Below, piece by piece: positions 11,595-24,700 of a stretch of 64,000 bases of DNA. The notes under the pieces are model-generated. The model was given only the letters and a program-made list of their open reading frames with translations, had not been told where the DNA came from and searched no databases. The stretch is from positions 1,894,501 to 1,958,500 of the forward strand of contig CALNXK010000037.1 of the NCBI GenBank assembly GCA_942486035.1, written 5' to 3'. The stretch is from Porites lobata. Its lineage: Eukaryota > Cnidaria > Anthozoa > Scleractinia > Poritidae. Both the position numbers and the translations under genes were made by a program. Position 1 is the first letter of the stretch. Each line of letters opens with the position of its first letter.

Positions 11595-14500
11595 ATGTCT
11601 GTATTCAGTGAAAGACCGGAACCTTTATCGGGAAAGGATGAAGGGTAGGTGAACTTGTCTATGTGTTTACATTTTCGGTGAAATGATCGGCCGCAATCAG
11701 CTGAATTTAATGACCTTGGTCCTTTGAGTCAGGGCGTTACCAATCGATGAAACCGATGATCGGAAAATCAATCGATCAATCGATGACAATCGATGCCAAT
11801 AAATCGATTGATATCGATAATCGATGAACAATCGATGCTCGGGTTTTATGTGATTATCGATTTCATCGATTATCAATTCTTATCGATTATCAATGCCAAT
11901 CGATCAGTTAATTGTCATCGATTGGTTTTCATTTTTTATGCGTTTTATTTTCAGTCAAGATTTCCAAAAACACGGTCTCTTTATGCATTTTAATGATGAA
12001 AACTGCGATAAAACTTTACTTTTTTTTCACAACGGTGATTGATACATCGTGAAGAACATGGGGATACGATTTTATGACAATATCAATTTTCAATTAGGCA
12101 TCAAATTGATGAATTGTGATGAAACTGTGGCAAAGAACAGTGCCGTAGCCAGACCAAACGGCCAACCGAGGCAGGCGGGAGTTGCTAGGGGGGTTCGGGG
12201 GCAGACTTTAGTCTCTCGGAAATGCGATTTGCAGCGTTTTCTGGGCCTTTCGATAACTTTTTTTCGAGTTAATTTAAGTGGAATTTAAAAAGCAATAATC
12301 AGAAACAAGCTACATAATCTGGGTGACCGTTAACCTCGCCAATGGTTTTGATCAGTATTTGTTCAAAAAAAATTTGAGTTAACGTACGTAGCCCCTTGAG
12401 ATCGATGATATGGTAATTTTTTCATAGTATATTGACTGAATTGCTGAATTCTTTGTAATATCATGATGCGTTAAAAATATTCCATGATCGCTTATGTAAA
12501 ATAAAAATGATCGGCGAAATTCGTCAAAATTTTACCGAGGCGAGTACCTCGGTTGGCCTCATACTAGCTACGGCGCTGAAGAATAACCAGTATACGCCAG
12601 GACAATTAAGCCTGCAGTGAACAAAATTCATTTTTTGCCCAGTTTACTTTGTGCACCTTTGTTGTGACAAACAAGTAACAAAGTGATTGCTGAAGTCTAT
12701 CCACGTTGTTTCTAGTTTATTTTATTACAGTTCAGTATAATTACATCACCCACCATTCAGAGCTGACTCGTCCCCAGGCGTCTCTCCATCGCCAGACTAA
12801 GAGACGGCAGGGAAAGATGTCAGCATTCTCGCAGTTCGTCTAGATATCTTTAAACACAGAACACTACACTTAATTATTCTCAGAAATTTTACTCGGATAA
12901 ATCAGATAATAATAATTTCATCCTGCACGGCGTGTGGACAGGACCTGTTGGAAAAATAGGAAATAGTGGAAATATAAAATTCCTAAAAATTCATATCAAC
13001 CAGATATCAACAGTATAAAGGACAGCGAAAGGAACAGCTAAGCGAAAAGGTGTGTTGTTGACTTGCGTTTCTTCAAAACACTGTTTCAAAGCGTGTTTCT
13101 GTTGTTGATTTTTGAAACCATGCAACAGCATACAAACAATCCGGTGAACGAATTCAAATGTCAAACATTTGTGCGTACTGTGAGTGCGTATACGTACAGG
13201 CTGGAACATGTGGGATACCGAGATTTTTTCAACGCCAATCGATGAGTTGCGACCACTTTTGTGTGATTATCGATTGGTCATCGATTGGCCGATGCCAATC
13301 GATGCCAATTAACTAACAAGGCATCGATTGTCATCGATTGATCGATTGATTTTCCGATCATCGGTTTCATCGATTGGTAACGCCCTGTTTGAGTGAAAAA
13401 AAAAATTGTTGGTTGTAGACTGCAGACGACCAAAGTTTACACACTTCTCAAGGCTTCTAGTCCAGAAAGACACCCTGTTCAAGATGCCAAATGGCGAAAT
13501 TGTGTACTCTGATTACAAAACCCTCAAAAACATCAAAAACCCTGCCCTGTTCAGCGGCCGCCGGGGGGGTGGGGGGTACTTCTTATGGATGTGCCGCTAG
13601 ATGGGGTCCCATTTTCACGACAGGTTTGGCTATAATGGGGTTGCATTTTCAATAGAGTTACTAGAATGGGGTGGCACATTTTTGGATTTTTGGGATAAGA
13701 AAGTTCTTCATATTCATGGATATTTATGGTTAGCAAGCGTACCAGAATATTTGTATTGTAGGTGGAAAGTAAAGTGTTCTTTATTCAATTTAAAAAATGG
13801 GTCAAGTCATTTTAAGATGACCTATTTAAAGGATTGATAAGGTTAAGATACAGTGGGAGCGTAAAAATTACATTTGCCCAAAAAATTAGCCACAGAAGAG
13901 ACTAGAATAGGGTAGGGGCTGTGAGAGGTCAGCAGCACATGTACATACCCAGCAAAAATTAACCCAAGTACCCCCCGGCACACACTCATGCCAGCTCATG
14001 CATTAGGCCGAGGGAGTGCTTCTCCCCCTTCCTATCCTTAAGTGACAGCCCTGTTTGGCATATAATTTACTTCTTTACACACAACCCTAAACCTTTTCTT
14101 CTGAAAGTCGATCTGAAAGTACTAGTGGATTCAAACCCTACAATATTTACACTGTACATCCAAAAGCGAGACTACAAGTGACCCATCCCTGTCAGATGGG
14201 AAATCCTCCTCTCCGGTGATTGATTCTAACATACTTACAGATTTATTGCATACACCTGATTTATTTGAATATTTTTTTCCTGTTTAGGTCATTTGCATAT
14301 CTTACAATACGTGACAGAATGCCAGTTATTTTGACCAAAGTGATTGACCTGGTTCATAGAAGAGCTTCAGCTTTCTCTGATGAAAACCAACAGGTTATCT
14401 TTTTTTCTGGTTTGCTTTGATAACTATTTTCTGTTTTTTTATTCTTCTGCTGCATAACGCTCACATCTTTAACTTGTACTTTATTAAAGATTACTGATTA

Positions 14501-17500
14501 CTACTTCGGCAGCAAAGGTGGCGCCGTGGTGAGAGCACTCGCCTCCCACCAATGTGGTCCCGGTTCATATCCATAATTTGTTACCCCTCCATAAACTAGC
14601 CTATGAAATACATCTCTGTTCGCAGGCTATACATAAACAACACAGTTTGAAATATTCTTTCACCTGGTGTCATTTTTTTTGTCAACCAACTATAAGATTA
14701 AAGTCCTTGGCTGGTTGTTGGGAGTCAGTCAGCTGTCGTGTCCAAATTCTGGACTAAACCGATGTAAATGCTCTGGTTCAGAGGTTTTTTGTACATGTCA
14801 CTATAAAGACTTGACAGTAAACCGGAAATCGCAAATGAAAAGTCTCTAGGACCCACTTGGGTACCTTTGCCACTGAATAAATTTTTCTCTCTATTTTAAA
14901 CTTACAAGGAGTATACAGAAGACAGCAAGGATGTATTAGCAAAGCTTTCAAAACTGAGGTATGAAATAAAAACCAATAAACCTCTGATGTCACTGGGGGA
15001 TGACCGGCTGGATGTAGGAATTTGGAATGACACCATCGAGAACACTAAATCATTGGTGGATGACAATAAGGTTGCATCTTTCACTGGGGCTTGGCTTGTT
15101 GTTGAGTGCTACATGTATCGCAAAATTTATGAGGCATTTTCTCTCAGGTCAGTGATAGTGATGTGCTGATTACAGATTATAACAAGTCATTGATCAAAGT
15201 CTTAAAGCAATGTGATTATGGATTGTGGAAAATGTTCAATTCATTATCGAGGCAAAAAGTTTCTTGTTATCAAATAAACATGTCGTCTTTTTAATGGTCT
15301 CATACAAACAAAAGCAAGAGAATTTTATTACCAAACTCACAACCCTCCAAGGTCTAAATCAGACACTCTAACCATTCAATGGTGTTAAATTTTGTATGTT
15401 GTTTTTGTGTTCTAAAACATAGTACAGCAAAGAGATTTTCCTGGCAACAGAATTCGATGGTCTATCAGGTGGATCAATCTGGTTATTTCCGATGATCTGT
15501 AGATCACCCTTCCATGTCTTTTTCAACTTTTGATAAAGAGCAGTTTTCAAGCGAATATCTATTAAAACTTCTGTAAAGAGGGCCTTAAAGGGGCTGTGTC
15601 ACGGCAGTCCAGTTCATTTTGTTTAATTTTGCCAATTACTCACGCTCAATCGCTATGGAACATAAAGTAAGCAAAGAAATTACAGGTAAATGACAGAATC
15701 AGAGATCCGAGACAAACAAATACGTCTCCTAAGCATTATTTTTGAAGTTGCAAGCAGCAGGGATCAACTTTGAAAAACTGTTAGGCTGAACAGTTTTCAG
15801 AAACCCTTATTTCAATCTGTTTCAGTCTTCTCCAGTTTTGCCTATCCGTGGCATCTGTTGTTTCTGTTATGTCATTTTAACCTTCCTTTCAAGTTTTAAG
15901 CGGTTATTTTTATGGTTCTCCTAATTTAACGGGCATTTTGTAATTTCCTAATTTGGTTGAATTTCGTGACACAGCTCGTTTAAAACTAGGAAATTTACCA
16001 AGTTTGAAGGTGATATGTCCAAAGAGAGTAAAGATATTGCTCCACAAAGTTGCAAAATTTTACAGAGGTTTGAATGGTGAGGGGCACGGGACTAGCCTCC
16101 CACCATACAAACGTGTGTAAAATTCTGTGACTTTGCAGAGCTTTATCTTCATTAGTTTTCAACAAATCACTTTCAAAATTTACTGGGTTTATGGCGTTCT
16201 TTACAGCCATGTTAATGGATTTTCACCAACTGGTCTGAGTCAAAAGTTGAAAAAACCATGGATGGGTCTTTTATGGAATCTCAGGCCCAGTTCAGACACA
16301 GTGCCACTCATGTGCCCAACCTAACTGATGAATTAAGTACGGCAAAAGAGCGGCGTCTGAATCAATTTGGTACGGCATTTTTAGTTAGGTGTGGCAAAAG
16401 TTCGACAGAGTCTGTCGAACTATTGTCAAACTTAACTTAGGCTTGACACATGGTGCACTGTCTGAATCAGATATCATGCCAGTGTCACTCCAAAGTCAAA
16501 CTTATTCAGCTAGGTTCGGCACATGAAAAGTACAGCGTCTGAACCAGGCCTGATCCGATTCTTAATGCTAGTAAGTGGGGATGCTTTTTTGACTGGTGCT
16601 TCAACAGAACCAATATGAAAGATTGTGCTTGTAATGAAATATTAAAAAAGGCAAGAGCTGCACTATGAAGCCTTCTTAGGGGGGTAGGTATTTTCCCAGT
16701 CTGAATTTCATTATGAGGAGTAGGCCATGTCCTTATTGGTATTTAACCGATCTTTATGTCATTTGTTGCCATTTCATCAGTCTTATGTTGCTTTTTCAAT
16801 GCCATGCCACTGGTCAGAATTTTACCCCAACAGGGCCTCTATTATATGGAAATCCAGGACTTCCCCCAGATCTCAGTTTTTATATTCCTAATATTTTGGG
16901 TTTTTTTTTGTGTAGCAAGCACCACAAGAGTTTTGATCCTTTCCAAGAGCAGAAAGAAACTTCCTTCAAAGAACTTCAATCCTCAGCTGAGTCTCTGGCT
17001 CAGTTTCTCTGTGAAGCCATGGAGATGACTTCTGTAAACAGTGGAGATGGTGGAGGTGCCATAAAAAGTGTTTTTGACACTTTGCTCCAGGTACGTAAAT
17101 TTGTAAGAAAAAAAAGTAGGGAATTTAATTTGCAGCCTTTCAGATATCTGATTTCATTGCATGATTTTGCCATGATTTATAATAATCAGAAACTCATAAA
17201 GGGTTGAATTGTGTAACTCCCATATGTTTGCTTTGTTTGATGCTCGTGAACATTCATTTTCACAAGTACTATATTTGGAACAAGAAGAAAAGATAAAAAG
17301 AGAGAAGGGATGATTTATGAAACTCAGCTCAGTTTTACATGACATAAAGGTTAAAATGTTTACATAGGCAGTTAAACACAGTACCACTATTAAAAAGGAA
17401 TAAAAGAAAAATTATAACAACAAAATAGAGAGCGAGTTGGGATCATCCAAATAGCAATGGCTAATCTAGTGGATGATCCCTGCAATAACTGACCAATAGA

Positions 17501-19135
17501 ACTTCGTAAATGACTCGAAGTAATTTTACTCCAGGTTCCTTTGCCTGCTCAGAAAAAAGGGAGATTAAGCAAAAACTATGGCTTTGAAATTTCACTTAGA
17601 AAGTGAATTTACGCTGCTTCCAACTTCATCGTGCTTATTTTTTTTCATTCAGTTCGTGAAATATTACCAATTTAATGTTTTTGGAGTTGAATTCTAAAGA
17701 CTGTATCAAAGTTCAGGAAAAGAAAAAGAAAGTTGTTATCTTGTGTTTTTGACCTCATGAAATAGGGCACTTTCACATTGTAGTCATGCAGTGACAGCAA
17801 ATAAATGTACAAAAAAGTGTGATGCACATGAAAATTTGTTGTTAAACCTGTTGCTTTCCAAATATGGTACTTAGACAAACGAATATTCACAAGAATTGAA
17901 CGTGAGCTACATGTTTCTACCCCTAATGAGTTTTTGTTGATGTCAAAAATAAAAATAATAATCATACACAGTCAAATAATCTGTAACAAATTTCCTCTCG
18001 TATTAAAAATGCTAAACAAATAAACATTTTTCTCTGGGAACGTCATGACAAAAAATAAAGCTCTTGAAATTTCTAATGTTGGTGTGAAATAATGGACAAT
18101 TATTATTATTAAGCATATTATACTCTCAACTGTAAAAATGATGTGATTTGCAGCCTTGAGGTCCTTTTCTGTTGCATAATGTGGCCTCCTGGATGCTTAC
18201 CATAGTATAGGCTAAGGGTTTCAGGGTCCCAGTTCTGTACCCCACCCAGAATTTCCTTGATTACTGTCTCCCCACTTGAACACAATACCCCACCTAGCCT
18301 AACTATAACTAACTGAAAATTGTGTTATTAGATTCCCAGTCTTTTGAGATTTTTACGTTATTTTCCTTTTTTGATTATTCTCTTTCAGTTTTGTTTGTGG
18401 GGAAACCGCTGTGATCTTTCCATCTCAAGTGGAGAAATACTTGGACAACAAGGGCCTGCAAAGGCTGCCCATCTTGAACACTTGAAAGGAAACATTATTG
18501 TTGACAATTTGGAGGATGTCTGGAATGCAATTCACAGCAACAAAAATGCCAGAATTGATTTTGTCCTGGACAACTCTGGGTTTGAACTTTTCACTGATCT
18601 CTGTTTTGCTGAGTTTTTATTACATGCAAAACTAGCAGAGAAGATTCATCTCCACCTAAAACAAATCCCATGGTTTGTTTCTGATGCTAGCAAGAAAGAT
18701 CTTCTTTGGATGTTTGAGGAAATGAAGTTATCTTCAAACAAGTTCTTACAGCAGCTTAGTGAAGGATGGCTTAATCGCATTCAAGATGGCTCAATTGTCT
18801 TAGAAGATCATCAGTTTTGGACGCTGGCACAAGATTTCAGCGTAATGAAAAGTGTGGCCCCTGACTTGTATGACCATCTGTCAAAGGCCAAACTGGTATT
18901 TTTCAAAGGTGATTTGAATTATCGAAAATTGGTTGGTGATCGTAAGTGGCCTCACACAACTCCATTTGTAGAAGCACTGTGGGGATTTTTGCCAGCTCCA
19001 TTGTGTTCGTTGAGAACTCTCAAGGCAAATGTACAAGTTGGGTTATTCTCAGGACAAGATGGAAAGCTTGATGCTATTAGTAAGGAATGGATGACATCAG
19101 GTAGTTTTGCTGTGATCCAGTATGCTCAACCTTAA
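11595..19135 (+). CDS. ARMT1: Damage-control phosphatase / acidic-residue methyltransferase ARMT1
   Basis: ARMT1 (human C6orf211) is a DUF89 metal-dependent phosphatase acting on sugar phosphates, also reported to methylate acidic residues of PCNA. Five exons join in frame: 11595-11644, 14288-14393, 14909-15147, 16916-17090 and 18389-19135, giving 438 residues against about 441 in human. Recognisable blocks are SFAYLTIRDRMPVILTKVID near the N-terminus, WLVVECYMYRKIYEA, LWGNRCDLSISSGE at the start of exon 5, the metal-site segment VLDNSGFELFTDL, IPWFVSD, and FKGDLNYRKLVGDRKW followed by APLCSLRTLKA. The C-terminal end VIQYAQP resembles the human end. Intron 1 holds a 1.66-kb hAT-like element, a GGGGGGTACTT-ended repeat, and more. 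It shares a 155-bp promoter with NAA80 and converges with COMMD1. Confidence 0.95.
11730..13387. mobile_element. 1.66-kb hAT-like non-autonomous element, ATCGAT-rich ends
   Basis: Ends are CAGGGCGTTACCAATCGATG and its complement, with near-perfect inversion continuing for about 70 bp (…AAACCGATGATCGGAAAATC…). The sub-terminal parts are packed with ATCGAT. TTTGAGT directly flanks both sides (11723-11729 and 13388-13394). CAGGG…CCCTG ends and a 7-8 bp duplication suggest hAT. No transposase frame is visible; the 12049 and 13063 open frames have no family features. It lies in ARMT1 intron 1. A related element is at 49238. Confidence 0.8.
13555..13985. repeat. Repeat bounded by inverted GGGGGGTACTT ends
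   Basis: The left edge reads CCGGGGGGGTGGGGGGTACTT split around 13558-13580; the right edge is CAAGTACCCCCCGGCA near 13967-13982. The interior has TATAATGGGG- and GAATGGGGT-type motifs repeated loosely. It has the layout of a mid-sized non-autonomous transposon with short termini in ARMT1 intron 1. No target duplication was found. Confidence 0.5.
14516..14580 (+). mobile_element. tRNA-type SINE head, family 1 (degenerate)
   Basis: GTGGCGCCGTGGTGAGAGCA, CTCGCCTCCCACCAATGTGG and a B-box-like GGTTCATATCC match the head of the fuller SINE at 38838-39127 (minus). The body downstream is not clearly recognisable. Located in ARMT1 intron 2. Confidence 0.55.
16282..16552. mobile_element. 271-bp MITE, CAGGCCCAGTTCAGAC ends, copy 1
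   Basis: The left end CAGGCCCAGTTCAGACACAG and the right end CAGCGTCTGAACCAGGCCTG are inverted, as are the adjacent blocks around GTGCCCAACCTAACTGA. The core has an internal hairpin, GTTCGACAGAGTCTGTCGAAC. It lies in ARMT1 intron 3. Related copies are at about 20992-21375 and, as a fragment, at 42655-42725. Confidence 0.7.
17690..17900. repeat. Dispersed repeat shared with 34.66-34.80 kb
   Basis: GTCATGCAGTGACAGCAAAT then AAATGTACAAAAAAGTGTGA parallels GTGCAATGACGGCAAAGAAA then TGTACAAAAAAGTCTGCTGC at 34730-34770, and similarity extends on both sides. It is the same dispersed element in two host genes (ARMT1 intron 4 and COQ6 intron 11). Protein-like frames through it are not genes. Confidence 0.5.
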
Positions 19136-19296
19136 CTACAGTCTGGACTTTGTACTGACTCCCCTCCTCCTCTATTCAAGTCACAGAGTAGAGCTTTGTC
19201 AAAAAAATTAAATCGTTCCTTCAAAACCACTAATTCCACTCTCTGTGAGTAGAAAAACACAAGTTGTAAAATGAATTGTACATCATACCCTAAGAA

Positions 19297-19302
19297 AATA
19301 AA
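19297..19302 (+). terminator. Poly(A) signal of ARMT1
   Basis: AATAAA 162 nt after the ARMT1 stop codon at 19135, in AT-rich sequence. This is a plausible main cleavage signal. Confidence 0.55.
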
Positions 19303-20991
19303 GTAAGATTTAATTTTGCCTTTATTCCTTCTTTGAGTTAGTTAACAGTTTTGATTTATTTTCAACTAAATGAAGGAAAATATATATTGCATTTCCTACT
19401 GTCAGCAGCTAACAGTGTTGTACAGAATTTCTTTCACATTATTTTATTAATCATATAGGATTAAAACTTTTTGTCTGTATCTTTAGGCATTATGTATTAC
19501 TTAAACTATTCTAAGAGTCAGTGCAGTTCAGCTTAATAAAATTAATTAGTAGATAATAGCTGGGATTGATAGAAAGTTATTTTTCATAATGGTGGTAATA
19601 CTCAACAAGTTATCAGTACCATATACTATGTAACTTGTTACAACAGGCTGTATGTTCTGATATTTATTTAGGACAGTCACAAGCTCTTTAAAGTAAACTT
19701 TATTGTAGCATATACAAGAAACTTATTTACTTTCTTGCTGGGAAAAGGTATTTATTTGAAACCACCATATTTATCATTAGCAAAGTCAAAGTGCAGCATG
19801 AAGAATCAGTGAAAGATTCCTGCAATTACTTTTTTTACAGAAAGGTCATCTTTGCAGCGGAAAAATGAAGAATTTTTCAGAACAAAATCCAAAATTGAAA
19901 GATGTTTTTTGGCAACCTTTTTTCTACTCAATGTTCTCAAAATCACTAAAAAGTTACCTTTAAAAATTATTTTTTTTGTTAATCTATTGGGCAGCCACTT
20001 AAAATCCTGCCAATGGATGAAGAGCAGACAATATTGATGTCAAAATATCGTCCACTCGAAAGCTGTAAATGCCTGACTTTTTTTTTTTAAAAAAAAGTGC
20101 CTTTGTTAACTTTTAACTTAAACGACAAGCATAAACAAAAAAGTTAACAATTTTGCATTTTGTTCTATGAAAAATGAATGCAAAAACTTAGTTTTTCTGC
20201 TCTTTTTAACTAGCAGAGTTGAACTTTTTGTAAAAAAGTAGAATTGACGTAAACTTTCACTGATTGTGAAGGTATACATATTTCTTAATGTTGTACCCTG
20301 TTATAAAAAAGCTTAATAATTTTATTAAACTGCTTATAATGGTGATGGTCAAAATAACAACATTGGAAAACTTTTCTATTTCATCCAAATTTGCCAGGGA
20401 AAATCTTTACTATTCATACTTTTATCATCATCACCATCACTGCCTTCTCCGCAAGGCTATGGAAACGGGGAAATTTTTCAGTTGTTTGTGCGTGTGTGTA
20501 TCAACCCTTTGAAAGGGGTGAGATTATTGATGCTCATCTTGAAGATTGAAATGCACTCAACAATGTTTTGTGGTACATTGATATTCTATGGTATTTAGCA
20601 TTTTTTTGTTATAATAAAAAATTGAATCGTCTCAGAGTATGAGGTGTAAAGTTCTGTTTTTTTTAAAAAAATAAGAAAATTGCAAATAGCTTTAAATTAT
20701 TAGTGGCAATATTTTTTTTGGGCCTTGAGGCGAGAATTTTATGTATGAAATGACTGAAGTGCATTTTGTAAAATCAGTGCACATTCGATTTTCAGTTTCT
20801 TAAAATACTAATTTTTCAATTTAGATTTCTATATTATCAGTATAATTCTTCTAATTTTATATACTACAGTAAATACGGAGCAACAACTGTGGTACAAAAC
20901 CTGTGTAATGAAAGTCTCACTTAGCCTAGAATTTATCTAAATTGTGCCTTAACTACTAAAAATTTAGATACAAATATTATTATAGTGAGCT

Positions 20992-21375
20992 TAGGCCCAG
21001 TTCAGATGCCGAACCTAATGCATGGAATTAAGCACATGTAAAGTTCAGCTTCTGATTCAATAAGAAATTTCTATTTCAATTTGGAATGGCTCAGCTATGC
21101 TTCCCACATAGCCTGGCCAGGGATTTTGACATTGATGTGACTTTGGAACAGCTTTGATTCAGATGCCAAACTTTTCATGTCCTAATGTATAAATGATTAT
21201 GGCGTATTTTGCAAGTAGTTTTACTGAAATGAGCATTTTTCTCCTTTTGAATTTTTTTTTGGGCTGGAATTAAGATCAGCATCTGAATCAATTCAGCTGA
21301 TCTAAATAATTTGGGTTGGCCACAGTAATTTGAATTAGGTTTGGCTCATGAAAAGGTTGACATCTATACTAGGTG
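20992..21375. mobile_element. CAGGCCCAGTTCAGAC MITE, copy 2 (diverged)
   Basis: Begins TAGGCCCAGTTCAGATGCCG and ends with TTTGGCTCATGAAAAGGTTG then ACATCTATACTAGG, the inverted counterpart of the left end. Internal CTGAATCAATT and GCTCAGC motifs match copy 1. It is diverged and slightly longer than the 16282 copy. Confidence 0.55.
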
Positions 21376-21773
21376 TTACACAACCGGACAGCAAAAAGAA
21401 GTACATCAAAATAGCCTGGGACCAGGCTCCTTAGAAGGGGGAAAAGGCAAAAAAAATAGGCATGAGAAACGTGATTGGGCTATTATGTTACATTACTTGC
21501 ATGTTTTGTCATGATCTTCTCTTGTTGTATCTTGGTGTTTTCTGGTCTTTATATAGAGATGTGTTTAAGGGAAAGTGTTTTCACGCTTGTCACACAAGGT
21601 TTGCCTTCTACTTTCCCCTGTGTCCTGTTGCATAAGTTCACCAATAATCAGAGATTTTTTTCTCTTGTTAATTTTATGATCAACTACTATACTTTTTCAT
21701 TTCGTGTTACTATGTTCAGTTGATGGAGTGATTTGAATAAAAGTTGGTAAAAAAGACATGTTTGTTCCTGTGA

Positions 21774-24700
21774 TCACTGAGCATAACTTGCTAGTTTCTT
21801 CTCAATTTCATCAATACTTGAGAGCACATTAGTCAGCTGAGATTCATCCATTTCAAACTGGAAAACATCAGTTTCCTGAAAGAAAAGAAATAAACATGAG
21901 GACCTGGTTCCCCTGTTATTGTTCTGAACAGCCTACAATGCAGTTTTAAAAAAGTTCAGATAATTAGAGTGACTCATTGGTTTCCATAATTTATAATCAC
22001 CTCAATTGTCTGAGTTTGTGGTCATCTCCAAAAATTCTTGAGTCTAATATTATTTCTTTACTTGAGTATGTTGTAGTTAATATTTTATCTCGGTAATATT
22101 TATTTTTCTTTTGTTTCAATTTCATTAGCATACATTACCGTACCCCCAAACAAAAGAAAAACAAAATTTACCTGAGATAAAAAAAATAACTACAACAAAA
22201 GCATTCAACAGAAGAAAAATAATGAATGCTGGGATAGAATTTGATCACGCTGATCATCTGAGAGCACTCTTTGTATGGCCACTTGCAATTTTTCACTATT
22301 GTTGCAACCATCTAGATAGATGTGAGTTTTATCCAAATGAATGCAATCCCCAAACTGATTGTTTTGCTTAAAAACCATATCCTTGACAGAAGCACAAACC
22401 TATTATAGTCCTGCAAACTAAATTGCGAAAACCCCCCCCTTGAGGACCCAAAAACCTATTATAGTCCTGCATGAAAGCAAAAAGAGACCTTTTCTGAAGG
22501 AGGGAATGTGTCTCTCTTTTTTACCTGGAGTTGACGGTGGTGGATATTACATAAAAGTGGCTAGAGGAATTCCCTCTGTTTCCTTATTTTATGCCAACAT
22601 GTTTTGGAACACCTAAGAGCCTCATTCAGTGAAAATAATAATAATTTTGGCTTTAACCCCCACTCCCCTTTTCTCTGAACTTTGGTAGTCGTATTCCTGT
22701 GTATAGGAGAGGCAGCATTGAAAAACGGCACTAATTATTGCAATCCAACTTTCTGACCACTCAACAGGGTACACTTTTTACCTCTGACTCCGAAACAGGG
22801 TATAAAAATCATGCTTTATTTCTGGAAAATGGTACATATTTTTACTTCAGTTTGACTGAAACAGGGTTGATTATTTCCCGTAATCACTGAGTATTCTCAA
22901 TCAAGCTTTAAATAGGTACTTGACATAGTTAAAGAATAATCAAACGCATGACAATAACAAGGTGTCCATATTTTTTGGCTTTTTGTCTGGAGCAGGATTC
23001 CTATTTTTAAAATTTTGGTCTGGAACAGAGTGGCAAATCATTTCTGGTCCATTGTCCAGAGTCGGCACCAAACCTAGACTTGCTAAAAGTCAACCTCAAG
23101 AGTTTCTTAGTGAGTGGAGCCAGCATTCTAGGCTGCAAAGCAGCCAAGCAAGTGGCAAAGTCATGAGAGGTTGACTTGTCTTGCTTGAAGGTTTTCTATT
23201 TGTGTTTTGTGCCAAAACTGGGAACTGGCATGACTCGTATTTGGAGTTTCAGGTTACATTTGCGAGTCCTTTCCACCTCTGATATATATAATCGAACGTG
23301 TGTCAAAAAGGGCAAATATTTTATTTACTTTGTGCTAGAGTTTGTCCACAAACAAAGATTTCAGGTGTAAGTTAACGAACTCAGGTGGGAAGAAAAAAAC
23401 CAACACTTGTTTTAATCTCGAGTCAATGTTTTGAAGGTTTTTTGACAAATATTTTGTGCTAATAAGAACGAAACCCTTGTTTGGAAGCTTCATGAAGTGA
23501 GGGAAAGCTTTGAATAGTCAGGGGAGGCTATTGCAGAGGAGAAAGGAGGGGTAAACTAAAGCGTGTGTTTCAGATCATGATACTGGCGAGCGAGAGAATC
23601 ACAGCAACAAAAGAGCCCTGGATGCATTGCATGATGATCTCCCTTAGACCGACAGTTTGACCGCGGCACCCTTATGCAAAGATGCATCCAGGATTTCCAT
23701 AAGGAAGAGAGTACACTAGTTTCTCTTTTAGATTTAAAAATCCTATAGCTGTTTTTCTGAGCAATCATCTCCTGGGCATGATGCTCTAAGGTCACAGGAA
23801 TTGAGATTTGAGAACTGATCTATCATAAGAGAAATAAGCGGAACAATCACCAATATGATGGCATTGTAATGCTCACCAAAAAAAGGTCGAAAGTACATGG
23901 AGCCTGCTCATAAGGCACACTTTTACCAGCTCCGGTTGGAGCTGGCACAAAAACATCTCTCCCTGACAGATACGCTTTGATTGTTTTCCTCTGAATATAC
24001 TGTGGATTTTATCACTTTTGCAATGGACAAGTCTTGCTTTAATGCGCTTAATTACCTCTGAGTGACAACTTTATCCCCAAGGGTCCTTAAGAACTACTTT
24101 GATTGATATAAGCACACCAACCCATTTTTGGGTTGCTAACACTGGCACCAATCTATTATGAAAAGCCCTTCATCCCCCACCATATTAAGTCAGATGAAGG
24201 ACTTTTTTGAAAGTCTACGGCACACCCCCACATTAAACTAAAGGGAGTAGTCCCCCTTCCCCCTTCCGGGTGTTGCCCCCACCTCTCTCCAATAGAATCA
24301 GCAAGGACATCTTACCTTATTCTCTGAGGTCCTTTTTTCCACTTGCATTTCTACAATTGCTACAGGAGTGTTAATCTGTTGAAGATGTCTTGCTTGGCTT
24401 TTCAAATCAATCCTCCAGTTGATGTCTTTCAATTTGTTATTCCAGGAAGATTTCTGCACTAGCACGTCATGTATCTTTGTCTTTTGTGATTTCCAGAACT
24501 TTAAGAATGCTGCAGCTTGTCCCTGAGTTAGAGCACCTTGTTTGCGCTTCATTTGGGAAGTAAGAAAAGCTTCGAGCTGATTAAAATCCATGTCTGCGGA
24601 AACGATATTTCGCATCAAAGTCTCGTATTTCTTCAACATTGATTGAAACTGTTCCTCTTCGAGATCCGCAAAAAGTTCCTGATGAAGAAATTCGTTCGTA

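Larger units (their letters stand above)
19136..21773. other. Convergent intergenic region, ARMT1 to COMMD1
   Basis: Holds the 3' UTR of ARMT1 (AATAAA at 19297) and AT-rich sequence with A/T homopolymer runs near 20080-20097 and 20660-20675. It also has a diverged copy of the CAGGCCCAGTTCAGAC MITE at about 20992-21375. The C-terminal exon of COMMD1 closes it. No further gene is visible; short frames here have low-complexity composition. Confidence 0.6.

Noticed and set aside
13406..13837. Frames around 13.4-13.8 kb as ARMT1 exons
   Set aside because: ARMT1 exon 1 (phase 2) splices directly to 14288 to restore the conserved SFAYL block; this area is a repeat.
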